From assembly GCA_016211955.1 (NCBI GenBank), contig JACRHX010000038.1, forward strand, positions 1 to 16,475: a stretch of 16,475 bases of DNA. The letters run 5' to 3'. The position numbers and the translations under genes are program-made. Of the stretch, positions 1-8,699 are shown piece by piece (within the stretch, counting starts at the first letter, position 1; each line of letters opens with the position of its first letter). The stretch is from Parcubacteria group bacterium. Lineage in GTDB: Bacteria; Patescibacteriota; Minisyncoccia; UBA6257; JACRHW01. The notes under the pieces were generated by a model. It was not told the DNA's origin, ran no database searches, and saw nothing but the letters and a program-made list of their open reading frames with translations.

Positions 1-388
1 AACCAGCAGAAACGTGTACATTTACCGCACCGCCACATGTGTTCCCACTTCCACATGATCCCACCGCAAAATTAAAACCAGGCCCAGAATAGTAGCCCGT
101 ATCTCGTGCATAGGCAGTTGAAACATAAATTCCATTTGGGTCTACACCACTAGGCACCCAAACTGTTACTGAAGAGGTATCATCAATATTTCCCCCTCCA
201 TTATTGTTTTGCGTTGAGGCGAAGCAGGTTACCGAATAATTACTCCCATTATCATTCGTCGCGCCACAGCCAGAGTTATAGGTATAACTCGCTTGGACAT
301 TGCTCGTAAAACTAAAAAGACCAACAGCAACAAAAATGATCATCGCCGATCGATAAAAAGCAAAAGGTTTTATAGATGGTGTATACAT
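1..388 (-). CDS. Secreted protein of unknown function, 3' end outside window
   Basis: The minus strand is open from an ATG at 388 to the left edge (129 codons visible). The N-terminus looks like a signal peptide: basic and aromatic start, hydrophobic core MIIFVAVGLFSFTS, then a likely signal peptidase I site after NVQA. The mature part begins SYTYNSGCG and is rich in Asn, Gly, Ser and Tyr, with several cysteines (GCG, TCF, SCGSGNTCGG), which suggests an exported, disulfide-bonded beta-rich protein. I do not recognise a family. An in-frame upstream ATG at 463 follows a perfect AGGAGG with a 4-nt spacer and would add 25 residues ahead of the signal peptide. I prefer 388 because the upstream site lies inside a terminator-like hairpin and the signal peptide is well formed from 388. 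The start is therefore uncertain; the coding frame is not. Confidence 0.7.
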   Translation of the reverse strand, partial: MYTPSIKPFAFYRSAMIIFVAVGLFSFTSNVQASYTYNSGCGATNDNGSNYSVTCFASTQNNNGGGNIDDTSSVTVWVPSGVDPNGIYVSTAYARDTGYYSGPGFNFAVGSCGSGNTCGGAVNVHVSAG

Positions 389-400
389 AGAAGTAGAATG

Positions 401-406
401 ATTATA
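401..406 (-). promoter_or_regulatory. Possible -10 box (TATAAT) for the secreted protein at the left edge
   Basis: A consensus TATAAT on the minus strand ends 12 nt before the ATG at 388 and lies just after the terminator-like hairpin of the preceding gene. The transcript would have a leader of only a few bases, so it would be nearly leaderless. I see no convincing -35 at 16-18 bp, and the area is AT-rich, so this could be chance. Confidence 0.3.
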
Positions 407-450
407 GGCTATAAATTTAAACACAATACACATAAAAAAACAAGAGACAC

Positions 451-476
451 AAAAAGGGGGCATACAGCCTCCTTTT
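451..476 (-). terminator. Rho-independent terminator-like hairpin that also contains an SD and ATG
   Basis: On the minus strand AAAAGGAGGC pairs with GCCCCCTTTT (one A-C mismatch) around a TGTAT loop and is followed by a T-run (TTTTTGTGTCTC). It starts 24 nt after the TAG at 500-502, where a terminator for the surface-protein run is expected. The 5' arm contains AGGAGG and the loop/3' arm junction contains an ATG in frame with the next gene, so an SD-sequestering role is an alternative. The plus strand also gives a short T tail, so it may work in both directions. Confidence 0.65.
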
Positions 477-499
477 AATTACCTATGGTATCTCAAATA

Positions 500-1414
500 C
501 TACTCCGGTGCAACTTCTTTGAAGACTGGATTTTTCGCTACGATAAGCGAGAGAAGAGAACTCCCAACTCGCCCATTCGTGCCGCTTGCCTCAATTACGG
601 TAAGCGTGATATTGTGAGGACCCTCACCTATAAACTTAGTGTATACCACAGGTCCTGATAACGTAGTAGGAGACCCTCCCACAAATTGCCAGTTACGAGT
701 AATGATGTTTCCCCCCGTCGAGGGGAGTGAAGTGTCCTTGAAGTACACCCTCATTCCCGTAAGCACCTTGAGTTGCCCACATGCTTTAAAGTTAGTCCCG
801 TCAAGAGAACACACAAAGCTTGGTTGTATATCTTGACGAATCGTAAACGAGGTGGGTAGAGTCGTGTAACTAAGCCCTCCCTCATCAGTTACCCTAATTT
901 GTATACTATGTGATCCTGCTCCATATTGTGTTGCATCGAGCGTAGTAGTGTTACATGGAATCGCAGGCTTCACATTGCCATCAATAAGTACTTCACATGT
1001 CTTAAGATTATCATCGGGATCGGTCATACTAAGGTTGAAATTCAAAAGTCCTGGAGAATTTGTGTATCCCGTACACTGTGGGGTTGTTGAACTACAGGCA
1101 ATTGTGGCAACGGGAGGATTATTATCACATATCTCATTATCAAGTGTTACTCCATATTTGGGAATAGGAATCCCCGTCGCAGGACAAAACCCAACACCAT
1201 TTGATTTTCCATCGCCATCGGGATCACAATTTTTTGAACTAAAGCTCACCCACCCCACCACATCAGACCCCCATGCGTAACCCTCAAGGGTACACGCCTT
1301 TCGTTTTACTCCATATATAGACCCGACACCGTTACTATTTTTTGAAGAAAAACTCATCCACCCATCCCAACCTTTCACAATATCACCAGTGAGCGCCTTC
1401 ATCCACCCCACCAC
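500..1414 (-). CDS. C-terminal part of a frameshifted Trp-repeat / PKD surface protein
   Basis: This frame continues the protein begun at 1781. It opens after a stop at 1436-1438 with ANKNEVVGWMKAL, then GWDGWMSFSSKN and GYAWGSDVVGWVSF, the same Trp-rich repeat as the upstream piece (AWSENIGWISF, AWSEHIGWIDF). Next is a Ca-binding-like DPDGDGKSNG stretch, a Cys-rich Ig-like region (about residues 95-195) and a PKD-like domain (about 215-290: VYFKDTS, NWQFVGG, GPHNITLTV). The GTG at 1414 is only the first start codon in this frame and is unlikely to be a true start: the Trp repeat already runs upstream of it and no SD is visible. It ends with TAG and then a terminator-like hairpin. PKD domains are common in exported adhesins and hydrolases; the exact role is unknown. 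Best read as the 3' part of one gene of about 426 codons split by a one-base frame change. Confidence 0.75.
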   Translation of the reverse strand: MVGWMKALTGDIVKGWDGWMSFSSKNSNGVGSIYGVKRKACTLEGYAWGSDVVGWVSFSSKNCDPDGDGKSNGVGFCPATGIPIPKYGVTLDNEICDNNPPVATIACSSTTPQCTGYTNSPGLLNFNLSMTDPDDNLKTCEVLIDGNVKPAIPCNTTTLDATQYGAGSHSIQIRVTDEGGLSYTTLPTSFTIRQDIQPSFVCSLDGTNFKACGQLKVLTGMRVYFKDTSLPSTGGNIITRNWQFVGGSPTTLSGPVVYTKFIGEGPHNITLTVIEASGTNGRVGSSLLSLIVAKNPVFKEVAPE

Positions 1415-1415
1415 T

Positions 1416-1781
1416 TCATTCTTGTTGGCGCCAACTCAAATTAAGTTTTCCCTGACACGTCCCCTTTGGACATCCTGCCGCCTGATTAAAATCAATCCAA
1501 CCAATATGTTCTGACCAAGCATAGCCAGAAAGGATGCCCGAAAGAGGATGTATATTCACCCCATAACTTGACCCAGCGTTAGGATTCTTAAAACTGATCC
1601 ATCCAATGTTCTCCGACCAAGCATTGCCAGAAACATTGAAAATTGTGACTTGGGGTGGTGTGGCATTACCATTACTTCCCGCAAATACAACATTCCCAAC
1701 CCCCTGCCGGTAACTATAAAAACACATACCTCCAAAAAGGATAATGGCAGCTAGTACAGAAATTTCTAGTTTTCTCATCAC
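1416..1781 (-). CDS. N-terminal part of the frameshifted Trp-repeat / PKD surface protein
   Basis: The visible start is GTG at 1781 directly followed by ATG at 1778, which is the more likely start. It lies 9-12 nt after the preceding stop. The N-terminus MRKLEISVLAAIILFGGMCFYSY is a signal anchor or signal peptide. Residues 50-110 hold two copies of a Trp-rich repeat (NAWSENIGWISFKN..YGVNI and GYAWSEHIGWIDF). The frame ends LSWRQQE-TGA, exactly where the next repeat unit begins in the +1 frame (ANKNEVVGWMKAL). Removing one base near 1428-1433 would join the two frames into a continuous repeat protein. Whether this is a true mutation or a consensus error cannot be told here. The repeat is, as I recall it, common in exported proteins of Parcubacteria-like genomes; its ligand is unknown. 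Confidence 0.75.
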   Translation of the reverse strand: MMRKLEISVLAAIILFGGMCFYSYRQGVGNVVFAGSNGNATPPQVTIFNVSGNAWSENIGWISFKNPNAGSSYGVNIHPLSGILSGYAWSEHIGWIDFNQAAGCPKGTCQGKLNLSWRQQE

Positions 1782-1790
1782 CGTGTCGTT

Positions 1791-2279
1791 TTATTTTGTA
1801 TTCACAAAAAAAATACTTGCCGCATCAAACGTCGTTTTCTCTGAAATATCATCTGTACTCCCGATGTTGAGTTCCATGCCCGATATAACAAATTTTCCAA
1901 ACTCTGCGAATGAAAGCTCCCTCACCTCTGGCTTGATAGGTTTCAGTGCATTATCTTTTGTATCTGTTACCTTCGGCAATTCCAGCATTCCTATTTTTGT
2001 CATATCGGTAACTCTCACAACTGCGTCAGAATAGGAAACAGGAGAATAACCCGTGTTTGATTTTTGAACGGTAACCAAAAGATCGTTTCCTTTTAATTCT
2101 CGAAGCTTGACCACAAGAGTGGTTACACTATTCTTGGGAGATTTTTCAGAAGAAATAGGAACGCGCAACTCTCGTATCTCTCTATGCAACACCCCGTACA
2201 ACACAAGGTTACTTCCCAAAATTAATGCAATTATAAAAAAAATTATTTTGTGATTCATAATAATAGTTATGCGAATCAT
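1791..2279 (-). CDS. Membrane-anchored protein of unknown function (162 aa)
   Basis: The start ATG at 2279 overlaps the stop of the upstream surface protein as ATGA, implying translational coupling. A second ATG at 2258 (MNHKIIFFIIALILG) would give a tighter signal anchor. Residues 9-30 are a hydrophobic segment (IIFFIIALILGSNLVLYG), followed by a basic stretch and about 130 polar residues with alternating beta-like patterning. No cysteines and no motif I can name. The protein is likely tethered to the membrane with its C-terminal domain outside. Its place between the VGIGT-repeat protein and the PKD protein suggests a shared role in a surface complex, but that is inference from position only. 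Confidence 0.75.
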   Translation of the reverse strand: MIRITIIMNHKIIFFIIALILGSNLVLYGVLHREIRELRVPISSEKSPKNSVTTLVVKLRELKGNDLLVTVQKSNTGYSPVSYSDAVVRVTDMTKIGMLELPKVTDTKDNALKPIKPEVRELSFAEFGKFVISGMELNIGSTDDISEKTTFDAASIFFVNTK

Positions 2280-3298
2280 TTAAACCCGACCCAATCACAC
2301 TTTGTGTATGACGAAACTCCATAGATACCGTTCCAAGGATGAAAGCCTGGACTTGGACTCCATACCTGTACTTCACAACTAGGAAAAGCATAAGAATTGC
2401 CAGAATATTGCATTCCTTGAAGGAGAAGTACCGTCGCTCCTGGAACTTGACACGTTGGTTGTGAATAAGGACCAAAATTACCGCTGGAACATGACCCCAC
2501 ATACGTCATTCCACTTGCGCCAGCGGGACCCTGAGGACCGGTTACACCTGCCTGCCAGCTTGCAATACCGCTTGCATCCGAAACAAAGACTCTTCCCGCA
2601 CCTTGTGTGCCATCCTTAATTTGCACCTTTCCCTTTACAAACAATCCATTTATAGGAGCATTATCGCCATAAGTATCTGATACCGTTAACGAGCCTACCT
2701 TGACAGGGAGGGCCGCATTGGAATCCGTAAAAAATCCTATACTCCCTTGAGAGCCATAGAGGTTGTAGCCCGTCCTTAAACTTCCATTTACATCTAAGTT
2801 CTTTTGTGGACTTGTAGTTCCAATTCCAACATTTCCATTCTTATCCACAACAGTCACATACTTGTTCATCGCCCTATCGAATAATCCTATAGTACCAACA
2901 CCAGTGCCATCGGGATATATCTCATATTGGCGACCCTCTTGCGCGGTGCTTTTGAGAACGATTCTTCCAAGACCACCCGTACCCTCCGCAAGAATAGACC
3001 CTACAATATGAAGTTTTTCGAGTGGATTTATTGTCCCAATTCCCACACTCCCCTTATCGACAATAAGTCCGCTCCTTGCGCCACCCGTGTTCAAAAGTAA
3101 TCCACCGATTTTTTCCTGCCCCACGTTGCTCTCGTTAATAGGTGCAGGAGCGTTCGCTCCAGTGGGCGCCACAGTAGGTTCTACCCACGCGTGGGCAACC
3201 TGCAACATAAAGCCCAACGCCACAGCAAAAAAAGATACATACAAATATTTTTGAATAATCCTCTCCTGCGATTTTAAAAATGTTTTTATAGTACTCAT
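2276..3298 (-). CDS. Secreted VGIGT-repeat surface protein with short collagen-like segment (340 aa)
   Basis: The start ATG at 3298 overlaps the upstream stop as ATGA. A signal peptide is visible (YLYVSFFAVALGFMLQVAHA, about residues 18-37). A Pro/Ala linker follows, then two copies of the tail-fibre-like beta motif: SVGIGTINPLEKLHIVG (84-100) and NVGIGTTSPQKNLDVNG (156-172). A related SLTVSD...GLFVKGKVQI segment follows, then RVFVSDASGIASW (236-248), a short Gly-X-Y run GPQGPAGASG (254-263), and a C-terminal domain with four Cys. This layout resembles trimeric fibre proteins of phages and bacterial surfaces. It likely forms a fibre or adhesin outside the cell. No enzymatic motif is seen. The N-terminal part lacks the Trp repeat of its downstream neighbour. 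Confidence 0.8.
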   Translation of the reverse strand: MSTIKTFLKSQERIIQKYLYVSFFAVALGFMLQVAHAWVEPTVAPTGANAPAPINESNVGQEKIGGLLLNTGGARSGLIVDKGSVGIGTINPLEKLHIVGSILAEGTGGLGRIVLKSTAQEGRQYEIYPDGTGVGTIGLFDRAMNKYVTVVDKNGNVGIGTTSPQKNLDVNGSLRTGYNLYGSQGSIGFFTDSNAALPVKVGSLTVSDTYGDNAPINGLFVKGKVQIKDGTQGAGRVFVSDASGIASWQAGVTGPQGPAGASGMTYVGSCSSGNFGPYSQPTCQVPGATVLLLQGMQYSGNSYAFPSCEVQVWSPSPGFHPWNGIYGVSSYTKCDWVGFK

Positions 3299-3651
3299 TT
3301 TTTGTTTTTATTATTATGCTCCAACTTCTCAACCCTATGTTCCAAAAGTAAAAATTCATCGCGATGTACATCTCCTTTAAGCTCGTTGCGGATGACGTGT
3401 AATTCAGAATGTACGTCTTTAAACTCCGATCGTATCTCATCAAACTGTCCAAACACTGCTTCAAATTTGAAATCAACTTCTTTTTTAAATTCCCTAAATT
3501 CTTCGTGGTTCGTATCGATTTTGTTATGCAATGCTTGCTGCCCCTCAAGAAGTAAATCAAATTTTGTGCTCATATATTCGAGAAGTACACCATCTCGATG
3601 CTGATTTAATTCTTTTGAAGATTGTTTATTCGTTGTTTTCTTTTTTTGCAT
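3295..3651 (-). CDS. Coiled-coil protein of unknown function (118 aa)
   Basis: No signal peptide or membrane segment. From about residue 20 to 113 the protein is heptad-patterned and very charged (LLEYMSTKFDLLLEGQQAL, then repeats of F/V-x-x-x-F/L), so an extended coiled coil is expected. It ends KLEHNNKNKK. The stop overlaps the ATG of the surface protein (ATGA). Its own start at 3651 lies inside the preceding small membrane-protein ORF (46-nt overlap, different frame), with only a weak purine-rich SD. An internal ATG at 3573 is an alternative. The segment LLEYMSTKFDLLLEGQQAL resembles a family of short coiled-coil proteins that I associate with Parcubacteria genomes, but no function is known to me. 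Confidence 0.75.
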   Translation of the reverse strand: MQKKKTTNKQSSKELNQHRDGVLLEYMSTKFDLLLEGQQALHNKIDTNHEEFREFKKEVDFKFEAVFGQFDEIRSEFKDVHSELHVIRNELKGDVHRDEFLLLEHRVEKLEHNNKNKK

Positions 3652-3845
3652 AGTTTTTCTATTTTCTGAGCGGGTGGTGCAGACAAATGTGCTCGTATCT
3701 CCGGAGCGATAGAAGGTTGCGCAGTAGAGGGTGCAGTAAGTTTAGTAATCGTATCTGTTTCTACCTGGTCTTGAGGAGACGTCTTCGACAGATACCAACG
3801 CGCAGTGTAATAGATAAGCACCCCGACAATGGAAGCAAGAATCAA
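3606..3845 (-). CDS. Small single-pass membrane protein, start codon unclear
   Basis: From TTG at 3845 the frame gives 79 residues. The hydrophobic segment (ILASIVGVLIYYTARWYL) actually begins upstream in the same open frame (KKYFVILL just before it), so the true N-terminus is probably further 5'. A good SD (AAGGAG at 3873-3878) and an extended -10 (TGTTATACT) lie upstream, but no ATG, GTG or TTG follows the SD in this frame before 3845. The sequence after the SD reads TACTC then seven A; an ATG lost by a two-base deletion there would fit. After the membrane segment come a Thr/Pro/Ala-rich linker and a basic tail (KLCKKRKQR). First in the surface-protein run. Function unknown. Confidence 0.55.
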   Translation of the reverse strand: MILASIVGVLIYYTARWYLSKTSPQDQVETDTITKLTAPSTAQPSIAPEIRAHLSAPPAQKIEKLCKKRKQRINNLQKN

Positions 3846-3884
3846 AAGGATGACAAAATATTTTTTTGAGTACTCCTTAGCTCT

Positions 3885-3893
3885 AGTATAACA
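3885..3893 (-). promoter_or_regulatory. Extended -10 promoter for the surface-protein run
   Basis: The minus strand reads TGTTATACT, an extended -10 (TGn plus TATACT). The expected transcription start is close to 3878, at or just before the AAGGAG site, so the leader is short. No clear -35, as is usual for extended -10 promoters. It stands between a hairpin after the antiprotease gene and the first gene of the run. Confidence 0.5.
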
Positions 3894-3914
3894 AAGAAAT
3901 GCAAAGACAAACCA

Positions 3915-3934
3915 GGGGGTGTCTCCACACCCTC
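3915..3934 (-). terminator. Possible terminator hairpin after the antiprotease gene
   Basis: GGGTGT pairs with ACACCC around a 4-nt loop, extended by one G-U and one G-C pair. It begins 23 nt after the TGA at 3957-3959. The 3' side (CCTGGTTTGTCTTTG) is only moderately T-rich, so termination would be weak. Confidence 0.4.
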
Positions 3935-3956
3935 TAATACCAACTCATGTAGGCGG

Positions 3957-5531
3957 TCATTTTTGTAACTCCCTAAAAGTACTTGTCTTTTTAGGCGAAG
4001 ATATACCCTCACGCTTCTTCTTATCTATTGTAGTCTCCTTTTCCTTTTGAGTAGATATATCTTCACGTCCTTTTTTGTGAATAAGCTTTTTGTAGGATGG
4101 GGCAGAAAGGCAACCAAGAAGAATCTCATCCTTTTTGCTCTTGATGCAAGGGGATGCTAGCGGCTCCTGTCCAATTATTACTTGTATTGACTTAGTAATA
4201 GTTGAAAGGCGGTTGCTTATTTGAGCGCACGAGAGTGTATACGTAGTAGTAACTTCAGGCAAAACCATAACACCTCCTTGTGGAGGGGTGGTTGGGACAA
4301 TCCCCTTCCACTCGGCACTTACCGGATCTGCAGAGGCAAAACAACCTACTCCCACACCAGAAGGAATAGACCAACTAAGAGAAGTTGATTGCCCAGCAAA
4401 AATAGTTGGCTGACTTGCAAAAATCTGAACATTCAGAACGATGGCTGGAGCTGGAGCTGGAGCTGGAGCTGGAGCTGGAGCTGGAGCTGGAGCTGGAGCT
4501 GGAGCTGGAGCTGGAGCTGGAGCTGGAGCTAACATAAATTTAACACTTACCGCATCGCCTGTTTTGCCAATAGATAACGTGTACTCGCCAGATTCTGTCT
4601 GGGTATTGTTTCCATCTTTTTGATTCCAACTTCCTTTTATTTTTTGACCTGGTTGAATAGGGGCAACAGGGGCAAGAGCGACACACTTACTCGTTGGTTC
4701 AATGATTTTTTTGGCATCTTTGGTAATAGTAAAATAAGTGCCTATTGCACACGTCTTGTAGAAAATATTTTGATTGCCTTTATTCTCAAACGTAAATTCT
4801 ATCGGATCATCCTTATCTCCCTGACGATAGATTTGTTTTGTAAGCGTTAGGGATAATTGCGAAGACAACGCCTTACATACCCCCTTATAAGCTACCGAAG
4901 TTCCCGCGGCCATTGCCTCACATTCATTGTTATACCCTTTTCCATCTGCACCACAAACATATTCAATATTTTTTGGACACACAACTGAAATAGGGGTAGG
5001 TTTTGGAGAGATCGAATAGGTTTGATTTGTAATAGTAAATTTTTCACGCACCCAATCATATCCGAATCCCCATGGAACAACCAAGGTATAGGTATTAGAA
5101 CCAACTTGCTTCCCATTACTATCTTTTTGATTCCACTCCCCCACAATGGAATCATTTGGATTAAGAATCTTAGAAATACATGACGTCTTTGGTGGAACTA
5201 CGAACGCACCCCCCTGATCGTTGATCGCATAATACACGCCGAAAGGACACAGTGTGTAGACGGTAGGTTCTATACCAATGTTTTTAAGTGCAAACTGCAC
5301 CGGCTCTCCTTTTTGATATGCATTTTTATTAAACGAAAGAGAGAGTTTTGGAGGTGGTATTCTGATGATAATCTTGCGCTCCTCATTGATACGATTCTCA
5401 ATTTTTTCAAAATTAGGGTAGTAACAAGATAAACGATACGTCGTCGTATGGTAAAAAGATGGTGTGGTATACGAACCATCTGTCTTTTCATTTAAAGACC
5501 TTTTTTCGTAATCATAGAGAAGATCCACCAC
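3957..5531 (-). CDS. C-terminal part of a secreted antiprotease: BsuPI-like, Kazal, BsuPI-like, (AP)14 linker, Ig-like
   Basis: Same frame as the ORF at 5574-6101; the two are separated only by TAG at 5574-5576, so the GTG at 5531 is not a convincing start. In this fragment's numbering: the end of an Ig-like domain (TTTYRLSC, 29-36); a BsuPI-like domain (about 60-155, PVQFALKNIG...WNQKD..G..V...TYTL); a Kazal-like domain with C185-x7-C193-x6-Y200-x3-C204 and C219; a second BsuPI-like domain (about 225-325, PIEFTFENKG...WNQKD...GEYTL); 14 Ala-Pro units (335-362); a third Ig-like domain (LSWSIPSG...TTYTLSC); and a basic Lys/Glu-rich tail. Kazal and BsuPI families inhibit serine proteases, so the inferred role is protection against proteases at the cell surface. 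The Kazal domain lacks the usual Cys shortly after the third one (an Ala is there). Inhibitory specificity cannot be read from the sequence. Confidence 0.8.
   Translation of the reverse strand: MVDLLYDYEKRSLNEKTDGSYTTPSFYHTTTYRLSCYYPNFEKIENRINEERKIIIRIPPPKLSLSFNKNAYQKGEPVQFALKNIGIEPTVYTLCPFGVYYAINDQGGAFVVPPKTSCISKILNPNDSIVGEWNQKDSNGKQVGSNTYTLVVPWGFGYDWVREKFTITNQTYSISPKPTPISVVCPKNIEYVCGADGKGYNNECEAMAAGTSVAYKGVCKALSSQLSLTLTKQIYRQGDKDDPIEFTFENKGNQNIFYKTCAIGTYFTITKDAKKIIEPTSKCVALAPVAPIQPGQKIKGSWNQKDGNNTQTESGEYTLSIGKTGDAVSVKFMLAPAPAPAPAPAPAPAPAPAPAPAPAPAPAIVLNVQIFASQPTIFAGQSTSLSWSIPSGVGVGCFASADPVSAEWKGIVPTTPPQGGVMVLPEVTTTYTLSCAQISNRLSTITKSIQVIIGQEPLASPCIKSKKDEILLGCLSAPSYKKLIHKKGREDISTQKEKETTIDKKKREGISSPKKTSTFRELQK
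4447..4530 (-). repeat. Hexamer microsatellite (GGAGCT)14 encoding an Ala-Pro linker
   Basis: Fourteen perfect copies of a 6-bp unit (GGAGCT on the plus strand) encode (Ala-Pro)14 in the antiprotease gene. Six-base steps keep the frame, so slippage would only change the length of a stiff linker between the second BsuPI-like domain and the last Ig-like domain. The perfect identity of all units suggests recent expansion. Confidence 0.95.
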
Positions 5532-5573
5532 ATTATTTGTGTCTGACCCAGCACCCCCAGAAAAAGAACATCG

Positions 5574-6101
5574 CTAGGCGTTCTCTATACTCCAATCAAA
5601 TTTTACACGCGAACCAGAGGGAACATCATAATACAAACTACTGCTTTTTTCTTCACCGCTACCCACCCTACTTCCCCACAAGGACATCTTCAATTGACCG
5701 GTAAGTTTCTTCCGACTAGGTGAATTGACCTGAACGATTGTTTCTGAGGTGGTTTTTTGATCAACCCTCTTCCCAAAACAGGTTATAAGAAAACGATATG
5801 TCCCTTCAACGGGAATAATTGTATTGGTCTCAGAAAAATTCCTTCCAGAGATAGTTCTACGAATATTAGAATCAACATTGGAACCCTTGCTTTCTAGGGT
5901 GCAATATTCCGCATTCCCGCTTGCCCAATCAACTTTTAGATCAGAACCATAAGAGATATCCTTTAGTGTTCCCGATATACCATTTACAGTAACACGCACG
6001 TTGGGCAAAGGTGACGACAATACTGAAGCGTGCACAAACAGAAAAGAAGCAACAAAAAATACAAAAACAAACGCTTTGGTTAGAATAATTTTGTTAAACA
6101 T
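5574..6101 (-). CDS. N-terminal part of the secreted antiprotease (signal peptide and Ig-like domains)
   Basis: ATG at 6101, 175 codons, then TAG. Signal peptide: KIILTKAFVFVFFVASFLFVHA (about 4-25). Ig-like domain 1 (about 33-125) has W59-x7-C67 and the late strand GTYRFLITC. Ig-like domain 2 starts near 133 and has W170, then the amber codon at 176, then Arg and Cys in the same frame: W170-x7-C178 matches W59-x7-C67, and the amber codon sits where domain 1 has Glu65. The domain then continues to TTTYRLSC. So TAG most likely replaced a GAG or CAG codon in one gene of about 714 codons. If the stop is real, the product is a short secreted Ig-like fragment without the inhibitor domains. TAG also ends pilD and two minor pilin genes here, so general amber recoding is unlikely. 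Confidence 0.8.
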   Translation of the reverse strand: MFNKIILTKAFVFVFFVASFLFVHASVLSSPLPNVRVTVNGISGTLKDISYGSDLKVDWASGNAEYCTLESKGSNVDSNIRRTISGRNFSETNTIIPVEGTYRFLITCFGKRVDQKTTSETIVQVNSPSRKKLTGQLKMSLWGSRVGSGEEKSSSLYYDVPSGSRVKFDWSIENA

Positions 6102-6137
6102 ACTATAGTTCTCATGGAAGCTAATAACGTCAATTTC

Positions 6138-6146
6138 AGTATACCA
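6138..6146 (-). promoter_or_regulatory. Extended -10 promoter upstream of the antiprotease gene
   Basis: The minus strand reads TGGTATACT, an extended -10 like the one at 3885-3893. Transcription would start about 30 nt before the ATG at 6101. A short inverted repeat (CCAAT-T-ATTGG, 6144-6154) overlaps it upstream. No clear -35 and no strong SD before the ATG. Confidence 0.4.
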
Positions 6147-6199
6147 ATTATTGGAATAATCTTACAGAGACATTTCGATATCCTCTCTCTCACACATAA

Positions 6200-8689
<2,490 letters not shown>

Positions 8690-8699
8690 CGAATAGATA

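Noticed and set aside
948..1280. 110-codon plus-strand ORF within the PKD protein gene
   Set aside because: Exact antisense of a frame with clear Ig/PKD features; no domain, no SD, composition is a shadow.
2209..2502. 97-codon minus-strand ORF over the end of the VGIGT protein gene
   Set aside because: Alternative frame of two genes joined by an ATGA overlap; no recognisable feature.
3135..3560. 141-codon minus-strand ORF overlapping the coiled-coil and VGIGT genes
   Set aside because: Overlaps two better-supported coupled genes in another frame and would span their ATGA junction; Cys-rich low-quality product.
2276..3959. UGA-Gly code (Gracilibacteria/SR1)
   Set aside because: TGA terminates genes at 3957-3959, 3295-3297 and 2276-2278, and no conserved Gly position is read as TGA.
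4441..4623. Plus-strand ORF with Gly-Ala repeats
   Set aside because: It is the complementary reading of the (Ala-Pro) hexamer array; the minus frame has inhibitor domains on the N-terminal side and an Ig-like domain on the C-terminal side.
5574..5576. General reassignment of TAG as a sense codon
   Set aside because: TAG ends pilD (11038-11040), the GspI-like (9730-9732) and GspK-like (8700-8702) genes and the PKD protein (500-502) at natural ends.
6112..6137. TTGACG at -35 with AACTAT/TATAGT at -10 before the antiprotease gene
   Set aside because: The spacing is 20 bp to TATAGT, which directly abuts the ATG, and the 17-bp alternative AACTAT is poor; the extended -10 at 6138-6146 fits better.
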